This document shows, one piece after another, positions 7,094 through 15,065 of a stretch of DNA of 64,000 nt (position 1 is the stretch's first letter; each line of letters opens with the position of its first letter). The DNA is from a virus, in the IMG/VR virus record IMGVR_UViG_3300009008_000008, positions 1 through 64,000 of that record; one strand, given 5' to 3'. A program made the translations under genes and the position numbers. The notes below the pieces were generated by a model. That model was given only the letters and a program-made list of their open reading frames with translations. It ran no database searches and was not told the DNA's origin.

Positions 7094-7615
7094 ATGACCC
7101 TTGGTCACCCGAGAATCATGGTTTTTATTGACGGGTCCAATTTCCATTCTACTTTAAAGGCTCTTAACCTAGACATCTGTTACAAACGTTTACATGCGTA
7201 CTTGAGTGACCAAGGGGTCGTTCAACGCATCTACTATTATACCGCGTTGGATGAGGGTGATTACAATCCCCTTAAACCCTTGGTAGACTGGATGCACTAC
7301 AACGGTTATCACATTGTGTCCAAACCAGTAAAAACCTGGAAAGCCCCTAATGGTGACGTCCGCCGTAAGGGTAACATGGATGTGGAGATGGCTGTAGACA
7401 TGCAATCTTTCGCTGATAATTATGACACGGCTTTCCTGTTTACCGGGGATGGGGACTTTCGGTACCTGGTTGACAAACTACAACAACTAGGTAAGAAGGT
7501 AGTTGTTGTGTCTACCAAGAAAACGGACCCTCCAATAGCGGCGGACGAACTACGTCGCCAAGCCGATGAGTTCCGCGACCTGGTGGAAATTAAAGATAAC
7601 CTTGTCAAGAAATGA
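7094..7615 (+). CDS. NYN-domain (PIN-like) nuclease, LabA/DUF88 family
   Basis: The NYN domain is a PIN-like metal-dependent RNase fold. The acidic residues are in place: VFIDGSN with D13 and N16, a GNMDVEMAVDM block near residue 95, and FTGDGDF near 112. The start at 7094 follows GAGGGAGG directly after the previous stop; the longer frame overlaps the upstream gene and is rejected. At 173 residues the domain is stand-alone. Family members are thought to act on RNA; a phage role in tRNA or mRNA turnover is inference. Its stop overlaps the start of a tiny cysteine-rich gene. Confidence 0.8.
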   Translation: MTLGHPRIMVFIDGSNFHSTLKALNLDICYKRLHAYLSDQGVVQRIYYYTALDEGDYNPLKPLVDWMHYNGYHIVSKPVKTWKAPNGDVRRKGNMDVEMAVDMQSFADNYDTAFLFTGDGDFRYLVDKLQQLGKKVVVVSTKKTDPPIAADELRRQADEFRDLVEIKDNLVKK

Positions 7616-7785
7616 GGGCCCGAGATATAAGTGCCTTCATTGGTATACTGAGGGACCACTGGGACCTCTTTTGCCAGGACTGTAAATGGTTTAAGAGAGA
7701 CGCACAACATTCCTGCACTGGTTGGTGCACCAAATTTGACAAATTCGTAACCCTACACTGGGGTTGCCGAGGAGACTATAAATGA
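7612..7785 (+). CDS. cysteine-rich mini-protein, 57 aa, probable zinc binder
   Basis: This frame of 57 codons begins by ATGA overlap with the NYN gene and ends overlapping the purC ATG, so it closes the gap exactly. It carries five cysteines (FCQDC, SCTGWC and a final WGC), the pattern of a small zinc-bound protein. No function is known to me. The double coupling is the best evidence that it is translated. Confidence 0.65.
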   Translation: MRARDISAFIGILRDHWDLFCQDCKWFKRDAQHSCTGWCTKFDKFVTLHWGCRGDYK

Positions 7786-8543
7786 CACTATTATACAAGG
7801 GTAAAGCAAAGGAACTTCATACCGTGAAAGACGCGGGCTTGTTGCGGATGTTGTTCTGTGATGACACCAGTGCCTTTGATGGCAAAAAGACAGACCAGCT
7901 GGCAGGCAAAGGTCGGTTGAACGGCCTGTTCAACTGGCATATTATGCAGCTTCTGCGGAGTAACAACGTCCATACCTGCATGGTGGACAAGTTATCTGAC
8001 ACGGAATACCTGGTAGCCCAGCTGAAGATGTTTAAAGTAGAAGTCATCGTACGTAACGATGCGACCGGTTCTTTCTGTCGGCGTTACGGCTCAGAATTTG
8101 AGCTCACCCAGTTCGACCCTCCACTGGTAGAGTTCTGTTACAAGTCCGACGAACACGGTGACCCTTTGATCAACATGCCGGCCATTGTGGCCCTGGGCTT
8201 GGCGACCAAAGAAGAATTACTTACCATGCAAGACCTGGCCCTCCACATCAACAGTGTCCTCCGCCGTTTCTTTGGTCAACGAAAGCTGAACCTCGTCGAC
8301 TTCAAGTTGGAGTTTGGCACTACCACACACCCATACAAGGTACAAGGCGAGGACAGGGCTCCTGCTGGGTTTGGGTGGACAGAGGATGTATTGATGCTGG
8401 GTGACGAGTTCTCCCTTGACAGTTGCCGCCTGTGGACCAAAGAAGGCAGAGGCGAACGGTGGTGGCGGTGGATCCGTCACGACCTAGGGCCGGTCATTGA
8501 GGGTTACCAAGAGGCACTCGATGCTGTCACAGGAGGCCTATAA
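7782..8543 (+). CDS. purC: phosphoribosylaminoimidazole-succinocarboxamide synthase (SAICAR synthetase)
   Basis: PurC joins aspartate to CAIR using ATP in purine biosynthesis. The N-terminus (LLYKGKAKELH) is the canonical nucleotide loop, followed by DDTSAFDGKK, a central EVIVRNDATGSFCRRYG block that binds substrate, and DFKLEFG. The length of 253 residues is normal. GAGGAGAC precedes the ATG. It stands alone; no other purine-ring enzyme is visible in the window, so it may relieve a single bottleneck in the host. The stop shares a base with the start of the Lar-like gene. Confidence 0.95.
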   Translation: MTLLYKGKAKELHTVKDAGLLRMLFCDDTSAFDGKKTDQLAGKGRLNGLFNWHIMQLLRSNNVHTCMVDKLSDTEYLVAQLKMFKVEVIVRNDATGSFCRRYGSEFELTQFDPPLVEFCYKSDEHGDPLINMPAIVALGLATKEELLTMQDLALHINSVLRRFFGQRKLNLVDFKLEFGTTTHPYKVQGEDRAPAGFGWTEDVLMLGDEFSLDSCRLWTKEGRGERWWRWIRHDLGPVIEGYQEALDAVTGGL

Positions 8544-8932
8544 TGTTAGAAGCTCTAAACTGCCCTGCTTGTGGTGGCTATGCCATTACCTCCAACGACC
8601 TCGAGGGACAACGATTCTCGGTCCAAGTGATGTGTGATGATCCTGTGGACTGCGGGGTTGCGGGCCCTGTGGCTTATGACACGATACCTGCTGAGGAATC
8701 TGTGTCCAACAATATGCTGGACCACAAGTTGGAGCACGGGCACTGGCCTCAGAACATGACTCATGTCACCCAAGCCGCAATCGAACGGTGGAATAAGATG
8801 GTGGGCCAAGACAAGCAAGAAGTTATGGTCCTACGTCAGTATGGTAACAAAGATTGTACTATAATGGCGGATGAACACCTTACAAAGCTGAGGGATCAAG
8901 GTAACTATACTGACATGGAGGACAGGGCATGA
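8543..8932 (+). CDS. Lar-like zinc-finger protein
   Basis: The first 90 residues show the restriction-alleviation (Lar) zinc-finger layout: CPACGG, a short loop, VMCDDPVDCGVAGPV, and a later AAIERWNKM helix. Lar proteins modulate type I restriction in some prophages. The C-terminal 35 residues (from VLRQYG) are extra. Start and stop overlap purC and the next gene. A second, shorter Lar-like protein lies at 39.0-39.3 kb on the other strand. Confidence 0.65.
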   Translation: MLEALNCPACGGYAITSNDLEGQRFSVQVMCDDPVDCGVAGPVAYDTIPAEESVSNNMLDHKLEHGHWPQNMTHVTQAAIERWNKMVGQDKQEVMVLRQYGNKDCTIMADEHLTKLRDQGNYTDMEDRA

Positions 8933-9123
8933 CGCGGGAAGAACTACAAAAAGCCGCCGACAACAAGGTTCCTGCCCAGGTAGGCTCTAAATCAGGTAGA
9001 GTCCATGCCTACGATATTGCAAGGGATCGGGTTGCTATCCAACTGGATGATGAACAAGACCTACACTGGGAACCTATTCGAAACGTCCTGGTGATTCGCG
9101 GTATCCTGAGAGTGGTGACATGA
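8929..9123 (+). CDS. hypothetical protein, 64 aa
   Basis: Coupled by ATGA on both sides. The middle (RVHAYDIARDRVAIQLDD) looks like a small beta-barrel of the kind seen in short phage SH3- or OB-like proteins, but the assignment is weak. Confidence 0.6.
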   Translation: MTREELQKAADNKVPAQVGSKSGRVHAYDIARDRVAIQLDDEQDLHWEPIRNVLVIRGILRVVT

Positions 9124-9376
9124 CTACCCATAAGCTTCCTGACGGTCCTGTTCCGGGGACCTCCACACACCAGACTCCTTAGGTGGAGAATGGTTATGGC
9201 GGGTTGGGAAGGATGGAGTAGGTCAATGGAAACCGGTTATAACCGACCTCGAGCTCGAAACATCCTTTCCCAAAGAGCCAGTAATGGGCCAAGCCCATGA
9301 GGACAAGGCGGGTAGAATATGGACATGGACCCCGACAACGGACGATAATATTTGCAGATGGAGGTACCTGAAATGA
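9120..9376 (+). pseudogene. small gene split by a frameshift, about 85 aa if joined
   Basis: The frame from the ATG at 9120 (ATGA-coupled to the previous gene) stops after 20 codons at 9180-9182. The -1 frame is open from 9143 to the TGA at 9374-9376, has no start codon, and reads as a convincing protein segment (GGEWLWRVGKDG, later GRIWTWTPTTDDNICRWRY). Its stop overlaps the ATG of the deaminase gene. The simplest reading is one gene with a one-base change near 9178, by mutation, assembly error or ribosomal frameshifting. Confidence 0.55.
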
Positions 9377-9939
9377 CTACCTACCCTTGGAGTCTTGAGG
9401 AAACTATCAGGAACCTCAAGAGAGGTTCCCAAAGTCCTACCCTAATCCAACAGTTGGTCGAAGCCTATGAAAAACTGTTGGGTAATGGCAGGCGCCCCTC
9501 TTGGGACCAACACTGGATGAATGCTGCTCACATGGCCAAGCAGATGTGTACCTGTCAATCCAGAGCTGTAGGGGCAGTATTCGTCCAAGATAAACGTCTG
9601 TTAGTATCAGGGTTTAACGGGGTGCCTGCCAAGTACCCACACCCAACAAGCTGTTTGCGTAAAGACCGAGGGTTCAAGACTGGCGAAGCTTTACACCTTT
9701 GTCCTTGTATGCACGCGGAACAAAACGGTATCTCCAATGCTGCCCGACATGGTATTGAGTTGAAGGACAGTACGGTATACGTGACTTGTATGCCCTGTCA
9801 GATGTGTATGGGTATGCTGGCAAACGTAGGCATTAAACGGGTGGTGTATGACGGGGAGTATCCTGCAGCCGAAACGAGGGATGCTATTGCCAACTATGCA
9901 AGCATCCAACTCCAACAATTAGGTGATCTCAATGAGTAG
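9373..9939 (+). CDS. deoxycytidylate deaminase
   Basis: dCMP deaminase makes dUMP for thymidylate synthesis. The zinc site is complete: CMHAEQN with H114 and E116 (Glu as proton shuttle), then C139 and the PCQMC block with C142 and C145. The extra cysteines in the N-terminal half (MCTCQS, SCLRK) also occur in the T4-type enzyme. I start it at 9373 (188 aa) because GGAGG lies about 8 nt upstream and because of the ATGA overlap with the previous frame. Together with ThyX and Tmk in this window it forms a dTTP route. Confidence 0.92.
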   Translation: MTTYPWSLEETIRNLKRGSQSPTLIQQLVEAYEKLLGNGRRPSWDQHWMNAAHMAKQMCTCQSRAVGAVFVQDKRLLVSGFNGVPAKYPHPTSCLRKDRGFKTGEALHLCPCMHAEQNGISNAARHGIELKDSTVYVTCMPCQMCMGMLANVGIKRVVYDGEYPAAETRDAIANYASIQLQQLGDLNE

Positions 9940-10885
9940 GATCTGGGACTGGATATGTGGACGGCCTCGCTGGCCTCCCAAGAACTGGAAGGGAACCAAA
10001 GTCAAGGGAATGGTGGGAAAGACCTACGGCCAATTAACGGTGTTGGAAGAAAGCCCTGAGAGGGCCTCCAACGGGGCTATAATATATTTGTGTCTTTGCG
10101 TATGCGGAAAACGTTTGGAGGTCATAGGCACGGTACTCCGGCGTAAGAAATGGCCAAAGCATCACTGTGGGTGCCTGAAAAAACCCAGAGTTGTGGTAAA
10201 GCAGGGACCGAAAAAAGAGTCCCTCGCCCAAGAGATCGTTCCTAAGTTCGATCTGCCTGCCATTAACGATGGGTACCCTATGCCTACCCATCACAGTGGG
10301 GCCAAACGACCTGTTATCCGAGAACGACCGGAAGAGACCCGTGTACTGGACACCACTAAGCAAAAGCTAGCTGTTTTGCAAAAGGTGACAGGACAAACCA
10401 CCGTCACCGCAGAGTCCCCTGTACAAAGAAAAAGACGCCAACAAGCCGTTTGGCAGGCCATGGAAAACAGGTGGAGGATAGAGAAGTCCGAGGACTTCAA
10501 AATGGGGATCAACCAAAACCATCGGATACGTCTCCACACGGAGCCCTGCGTAGCTTACTTTATGTGCCCAAATTGTGGGCAGTCCCTGGCAGATCAGTGC
10601 GACACAGGATACCCACAACTGCGACTTGACCAAATGATGGGCCCTTACCTTGAGGTTGTTGCCATGGGCAGAGAATCAAATTGCTGTAAGTTTGGTTTCA
10701 TGGTCCTGGTAGCGATCCAGTCTCAAGAGGATGGTACTCTTTTCAAAGGCCACAGCCGCCGTTGTCAACCGACAAGAACACCAACGATTACTGGAGCAAC
10801 AGGATGGCTCGAAACAAGGATAACACCAATTTACCCACCCGTGATTTTTATACATGCAGAAACTGTAATCAGAAGCTTATGTTAA
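9932..10885 (+). CDS. zinc-ribbon protein with phage GKTYGQLTV domain
   Basis: Residues 30-85 carry a domain common in phage proteins: GKTYGQLTVLEE, then a CLCVCG knuckle and a closing CGC. It is often fused to AP2 or HNH DNA-binding parts. A basic linker follows. Residues 190-280 hold a second cysteine cluster (MCPNCGQS, later SNCCKFG and SRRC). The last 27 codons overlap the next gene by 82 bp and may not be real protein. No catalytic HNH residues are visible. DNA binding is likely; the role is unknown. Confidence 0.6.
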   Translation: MSRIWDWICGRPRWPPKNWKGTKVKGMVGKTYGQLTVLEESPERASNGAIIYLCLCVCGKRLEVIGTVLRRKKWPKHHCGCLKKPRVVVKQGPKKESLAQEIVPKFDLPAINDGYPMPTHHSGAKRPVIRERPEETRVLDTTKQKLAVLQKVTGQTTVTAESPVQRKRRQQAVWQAMENRWRIEKSEDFKMGINQNHRIRLHTEPCVAYFMCPNCGQSLADQCDTGYPQLRLDQMMGPYLEVVAMGRESNCCKFGFMVLVAIQSQEDGTLFKGHSRRCQPTRTPTITGATGWLETRITPIYPPVIFIHAETVIRSLC

Positions 10886-11007
10886 GCGGCCCTGAGAGGC
10901 GGCAGGGCACCAGGCAGGTATTCTTATACAGAAACCAATTCTCTCATAAGTGCGTCGATGGTAAGTACGGCATACTTGAACTCCAATACTACGAAATGCA
11001 GGGATAA
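10804..11007 (+). CDS. small zinc-ribbon protein, 67 aa
   Basis: The pattern YTCRNCNQKL followed by FSHKCVDGKYG gives a C-x2-C plus H-x-C zinc site. A very similar layout recurs in the protein at 11992-12294, so the two look like paralogues. The start could also be a TTG at 10762, which would add 14 polar residues; no ribosome site decides. Confidence 0.6.
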   Translation: MARNKDNTNLPTRDFYTCRNCNQKLMLSGPERRQGTRQVFLYRNQFSHKCVDGKYGILELQYYEMQG

Positions 11008-11010
11008 ACA

Positions 11011-11664
11011 ATGTTGAGTCCACTACGCAAACCCGAGTTTTTTCGTTTCTGCATGGAACACAAAGCGCTCCGTTTTGGAAACGTCACCCTACCATCTGGT
11101 ACAGTATCCCCTTATATCTTCAACCCTGGCGAGATTCTCAATGGGTTCGGGTTATCGGTCTGGGGTAAGTTTATGGCCGAAGGTCTGGACGCTGACTGGG
11201 GTATCGGTCAAGACTTTAACCTAGTGTGGAGTCCGACTGGTGGGGTTCCGCACCTCATTTCTACCGTCATTGGCATCAACGACCTCCACGCCTTTCGTAT
11301 GACCTACAGCTTTGGAGATGAACAAGGTTTCCATGGTGATCCTCAGATTTATGGGTCCAAGGTCGTCCTGTTGTTCGATCAGATTACTGATGGTAAGGAG
11401 ATTGAGGAAGCCCTGAAATGGATGCGTCCACATGGGTGTAAGCCTGTTGGTGTGTTGGTAGCCCTTGACAGAAGGGAACGAGTTCCGAATGGGCACACAC
11501 AACACGCGTCCATCATTGAGATGGAGGTTAAGACTAAGGTCCCCGTCAAGTGCTTGGTGACGTTTAACGACATGATCAGGTTTGTGCGTGAACAACTAGG
11601 GCCTGAGTCTCCACAGTACAGAAGCCTAGTCACACATAAAGCCAATCAAGGGATTGACAAATGA
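11011..11664 (+). CDS. pyrE: orotate phosphoribosyltransferase-like protein
   Basis: The N-terminal block ALRFGNVTLPSGTVSPYIFNPG matches PyrE, and VALDRRERVPNG and the C-terminal helix also fit. PyrE makes OMP from orotate and PRPP. The PRPP loop, normally VDDVITAGT, reads LFDQITDGKE, so one of the paired acidic residues and the small residue of the loop are changed; the flexible lysine loop (RKE-K-HG) is also altered. Activity may therefore be weak or altered, even though PyrF, the next enzyme in the pathway, is present at 20.6 kb. The stop overlaps the next gene. Confidence 0.85.
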   Translation: MLSPLRKPEFFRFCMEHKALRFGNVTLPSGTVSPYIFNPGEILNGFGLSVWGKFMAEGLDADWGIGQDFNLVWSPTGGVPHLISTVIGINDLHAFRMTYSFGDEQGFHGDPQIYGSKVVLLFDQITDGKEIEEALKWMRPHGCKPVGVLVALDRRERVPNGHTQHASIIEMEVKTKVPVKCLVTFNDMIRFVREQLGPESPQYRSLVTHKANQGIDK

Positions 11665-12005
11665 AAATCTGGTTGGATGACGAACGCCCTGTTCCTGATT
11701 CCAGCTGGAAAGCCGTGCGTTGGCCCGAAGAAGTTATTGCCCTCTTGGAGCAACATGGACCAAACGTTTTAAAGATTAGCCTGGACCATGATCTTGGTGA
11801 CGTTGGATCCAACAAGGAACGAACAGGTAAACAGGTTCTCGATTGGATCGAGGAACAAGTAGTATTGTACGGGTACCATCCACCTCTGATATACGTTCAC
11901 ACAGCCAATCCAGTAGCAAGGCAAGTGATGTGTGATATAGTGGCCAGGATTTATGCAGTGGCCACCTTATTAATGGACAAAGGAGGCGGTTGTGAATCAA
12001 TATAA
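11661..12005 (+). CDS. cyclic-phosphate processing receiver (cREC) domain protein
   Basis: This 114-residue protein fits the cREC family: KIWLDDERPVP at the start, ISLDHDLGD in the middle and VHTANPVARQVM near the end. The family has a receiver-like fold and has been linked by others to processing of cyclic phosphates in RNA. The Asp pairs that would bind metal are intact. It overlaps pyrE and the next gene by a few bases. Confidence 0.75.
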   Translation: MKIWLDDERPVPDSSWKAVRWPEEVIALLEQHGPNVLKISLDHDLGDVGSNKERTGKQVLDWIEEQVVLYGYHPPLIYVHTANPVARQVMCDIVARIYAVATLLMDKGGGCESI

Positions 12006-12294
12006 GAGGGAACCAGAGGTCCCGGCTTTCCCAACCTTTGGGCTGTATGCCTGTCATCTTTGTGATAAGAAATGGGCAGCCTCTGGATCAGATATGGTTG
12101 GTCATAGGGAGACATCCATGGAGAATGGCACTGTAAGGCATAATTGTCAGGATGGGGAACGTGGGTACGTAAGGATAACCAAGGCATGGAGGAACATATC
12201 AGACGAAGAAGTAGAATCCCTCCGATCCCTGTACTCCACCTATGGGCAGCAACAACACCAGTATACGCTGGATCTTGGTAGCGGAGGAATTTAG
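11992..12294 (+). CDS. small zinc-ribbon protein, 100 aa
   Basis: A GTG start is chosen because AGGAGG (11981-11986) is ideally spaced. The YACHLCDKKW knuckle and VRHNCQDGERG pair repeat the layout of the 10804-11007 protein, then a helical tail follows. The function is unknown; the repeated use of this fold suggests a diversified small-protein family. Confidence 0.65.
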   Translation: MNQYKREPEVPAFPTFGLYACHLCDKKWAASGSDMVGHRETSMENGTVRHNCQDGERGYVRITKAWRNISDEEVESLRSLYSTYGQQQHQYTLDLGSGGI

Positions 12295-12355
12295 GGAACC
12301 TTATATCTGTTGGCAGGAAGTAGGAAACACATTCTTTAAACGGAGTAACAGATGA
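12242..12355 (+). CDS. possible small ORF, 37 aa
   Basis: The frame ends by ATGA overlap with thyX and its translation (IRWILVAEEFREPYICW) has protein-like composition. No ribosome site is seen and it overlaps the previous gene by 53 bp, so the call is weak. Confidence 0.4.
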   Translation: MGSNNTSIRWILVAEEFREPYICWQEVGNTFFKRSNR

Positions 12356-13743
12356 AAATTACCCTTTATGACGGACAGGATTATGACCCCGAGACCTTGG
12401 CTATGTTACAGGCTTTCTATAGCCGGAGCCCAAAACCGATTGCCGATCGGGTTGCAGCCATGGAGAAGGACCCAAGACCTTTGATGGACCAGTACTATGT
12501 GGGGTATGGCCACCGTTCTATTGGTGACTGTGGAACCACTACGGTCTTCATGGAAGGTGTGTCCATGTTATTCGCCAAAGCCATCCAGGACTGGCCCCTC
12601 TACAGTGGGCAAGAAGGCTCGACCCGTTACATGGACTTTGGTAAAGGTGGTTGCGTCAATCCAGTAGGGTCGGCAGATGGGATGCAGATCCAACAAGGGT
12701 GGTTTGCCTTGTACAACCGTTATATGCCTCTGGTACGTGAGGCCTTGGCCAAACGTCACCTCTTCGAGTTCAAAGGGCAGGAGAACCCTGGTACGGCAAG
12801 GAAAGAGCATAATAGATCTATCAGTGCCCGGGCTTTCGACATTTGCCGTAGCCTCCTTCCATGTGGAACGCTCACTCAACTATCTTGGACGACAAACCTC
12901 CGACAAGCCAACGACCACCTAATGAGGCTGAGAGCACATCCGTTGGAGGAAGTACGCGAGACATCGGCCAAGGTGTACCTACAATTGGCGGAAAAGTACC
13001 CGCATAGTTTCAGCCCTGACCATTACGCTGGCGCTAATTTTAATTCAGGCGCGTTTAAGGGTGTGAGCAGCCAACAACATCTGGAGTACCACCAAAAGTA
13101 CCCTGGGATCTTCTACGGAAATCCAGAATTGGATACGTTTTCCAGTAACGATCTGAAAAACGGTGGGCTGGAATGTAGTACCGAACTTCTGGACTTTTCG
13201 GGTCTTTCCCATGCCCAAGGGGCACTGGAAGATCGACCTCGAGGTACAGAGGTACCACGGTATTTTGATCAATTCGGTGTCCTACGTTTTGGGTTCCTGT
13301 TGGATTTCGGATCCTTCCGGGACATCCAGCGCCATCGTAACGGTGTGATTCGTATGCCTGTAGTAACAAGAGCTTATGATCTCCACCCTTGGTACTGGGG
13401 TCAGTACCAAGACCTTTTGAGTGGGTCCTTATTTACAGGTCTATGCTCACATATCCAGGATCTCTTGGCGCGGGCGGAAAGGCTCCAAGCAGAACCTAGA
13501 GTAGAACAATACTACCTACCTATGGGGCTTCAGGTTCCAGTGTTTGTTACCTGGACCGTACCTCAATTGGCGTATGTGGCTGAGTTACGTTCGGGTCGTG
13601 CGGTACATCCAACGTTACGTGTAGTAGCCCATCGTATTGGGCAATGGGCGCAAGAAAACATTCCAGGTTTAAAGCTCTACCTCGATAACGAACCTGACGG
13701 GTTCCAACCTGTACGAGGAGGGCAAACCATCGAGAGGAAATAA
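12352..13743 (+). CDS. thyX: FAD-dependent thymidylate synthase, double-domain ThyX
   Basis: ThyX methylates dUMP to dTMP using FAD and folate. Ordinary ThyX subunits are about 220-250 aa and act as tetramers; this one is 463 aa and looks like two ThyX domains in tandem. The first half has YGHRSIGD (residues 52-59), SGQEGSTRY (85-93) and a NLRQANDHLMRLR helix. The second half has SFRDIQRHR (RHR at 327-329) and a related C-terminal helix. The RHR and S-x-R-Y parts of the ThyX motif are thus divided between halves, so a complete site would need both. GGAGTAACAG precedes the ATG. Confidence 0.88.
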   Translation: MKITLYDGQDYDPETLAMLQAFYSRSPKPIADRVAAMEKDPRPLMDQYYVGYGHRSIGDCGTTTVFMEGVSMLFAKAIQDWPLYSGQEGSTRYMDFGKGGCVNPVGSADGMQIQQGWFALYNRYMPLVREALAKRHLFEFKGQENPGTARKEHNRSISARAFDICRSLLPCGTLTQLSWTTNLRQANDHLMRLRAHPLEEVRETSAKVYLQLAEKYPHSFSPDHYAGANFNSGAFKGVSSQQHLEYHQKYPGIFYGNPELDTFSSNDLKNGGLECSTELLDFSGLSHAQGALEDRPRGTEVPRYFDQFGVLRFGFLLDFGSFRDIQRHRNGVIRMPVVTRAYDLHPWYWGQYQDLLSGSLFTGLCSHIQDLLARAERLQAEPRVEQYYLPMGLQVPVFVTWTVPQLAYVAELRSGRAVHPTLRVVAHRIGQWAQENIPGLKLYLDNEPDGFQPVRGGQTIERK

Positions 13744-14021
13744 TGCAAATCGGTCCACCAGTTTTCCCACATGAAAAAGCGGAATGGGAAAAGCCTACCC
13801 GCATTATTCAACGTCAGGATCCGGATACTGGGTGGTTCATCACGATCCCTATGGATGAGTTAAGGGCAGGGGACGTATTCAGGCACTATGAACCTGACGG
13901 CAGGCTTATCGTGGATAAATATGGTCGCAGCCAGTTTATCACCACGGAAGACCCACGACCAGTGGATCCACATAACGTGTTTGAGTTCACCGTCAACATC
14001 AAACACTGGGAAAACGCTTAG
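13743..14021 (+). CDS. hypothetical protein, 92 aa
   Basis: The start shares a base with the thyX stop. A proline-rich N-terminus is followed by a small strand-rich body (FRHYEPDGRLIVDKYG). I do not recognise a family. Confidence 0.6.
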   Translation: MQIGPPVFPHEKAEWEKPTRIIQRQDPDTGWFITIPMDELRAGDVFRHYEPDGRLIVDKYGRSQFITTEDPRPVDPHNVFEFTVNIKHWENA

Positions 14022-14027
14022 GAGCCG

Positions 14028-14306
14028 ATGATGACAGGAACCAGAAAAGACTTCGCGCCAACCATTCATTCTAAGGACTGGGAATCCGCCGACAATGAAC
14101 TGGTGTTAAACAAAGGAGAGGCAGGGGATGGTATTACTACGGGCTTTGGGGGTATCCGTATCCTGCGCGGTACAAAGCCTGATTTTTTGATCAGATTTAC
14201 CGAGAGTGGCCAACGCCAGCCAAATTATTGGCTCTTAAACCTTGGAACCACAAGAAGGTATAAACCAGGGCCACAAGTACCCTTCGTGTTAACAGAGCCG
14301 AGATAA
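14028..14306 (+). CDS. hypothetical protein, 92 aa
   Basis: Two adjacent ATGs (14028 and 14031) follow AGGAG; the second has the better spacing. The protein is polar, with a glycine-rich middle (GITTGFGGIRILRG). No family is recognised. Confidence 0.6.
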   Translation: MMTGTRKDFAPTIHSKDWESADNELVLNKGEAGDGITTGFGGIRILRGTKPDFLIRFTESGQRQPNYWLLNLGTTRRYKPGPQVPFVLTEPR

Positions 14307-14317
14307 GGAACAATATA

Positions 14318-14539
14318 ATGGATTCTGAACCCTTGCTCGCTCTCCTGAGAGAATGTAACAATGCTCTTACCTTATTCCGCAAAACTAAGTACGAGGGCAG
14401 TGACCTTGAGCTACGCGTCCGACGCCAATTAGGTCTCCCTATCCGGAGAGTCTCTACCATGGCTTGTACGAGTCCTACTGAAAGTTGCAGTCCAGGAAGC
14501 GTTGTTGTCCCACCACATATGAGACCAAGGAGCACGTAG
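14318..14539 (+). CDS. hypothetical protein, 73 aa
   Basis: AAGGAAC precedes the ATG. The first 45 residues are helical and charged; the C-terminal part is rich in Ser, Thr and Pro with two cysteines and is probably disordered. Confidence 0.55.
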   Translation: MDSEPLLALLRECNNALTLFRKTKYEGSDLELRVRRQLGLPIRRVSTMACTSPTESCSPGSVVVPPHMRPRST

Positions 14540-14540
14540 C

Positions 14541-15065
14541 ATGATTTTCGGACGCCAGGACTATAACCGCCGGATTGTGGATAAAGCTGGTTTAATCCCC
14601 GAGGATGAACCGGTATTCTTGATTCGAGGGCAGGATCCAGTAGCTGTAAAGGTGGTAAAATACTGGGCTCAAGTCACTGCCAACCGAAACCGGGGACCTT
14701 CTGATGTAACCCAGAACGCTCTCCAACAAGCAGAAAGGATTGTTCTCTGGGCCAACAAAAAGCCGGTGGATATACCCACACCAGAACCAGAGGAAGACCT
14801 ATCCTATCTGGAACCATTCTCCACTGATGGGTGTTCAATGTTTCCGGATGGTAAGTGGAGAGAGTGTTGTGTGGAACATGACAAGGCATATTGGAAAGGT
14901 GACCCCGAGGATAAAGAGGGTCGCCGCAAAGCAGACTTAGAATTGATGGCGTGTGTTGCCAGGAAGGGATACCCCTTCACCGCGTTCATCATGTACGTGG
15001 GAGTTAGAATAGGTGGGAGTTCCTGGTGGCCCACCTCTTGGCGTTGGGGTTACGGGAGAAAATGA
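14541..15065 (+). CDS. phospholipase A2-like protein
   Basis: Residues 94-174 show a prokaryotic phospholipase A2-like core: TDGCSMFPDG, the catalytic-type CCVEHD block (C109, C110, H113, D114) and a downstream KADLELMACV helix, with a conserved GVRIGG and RWGYG end. In that fold the His-Asp pair and calcium loop cleave the sn-2 acyl chain of phospholipids. No signal peptide is visible, so it would act in the cytoplasm or be released at lysis. The N-terminal 90 residues are helical and unrecognised. The stop overlaps the next start. Confidence 0.65.
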   Translation: MIFGRQDYNRRIVDKAGLIPEDEPVFLIRGQDPVAVKVVKYWAQVTANRNRGPSDVTQNALQQAERIVLWANKKPVDIPTPEPEEDLSYLEPFSTDGCSMFPDGKWRECCVEHDKAYWKGDPEDKEGRRKADLELMACVARKGYPFTAFIMYVGVRIGGSSWWPTSWRWGYGRK

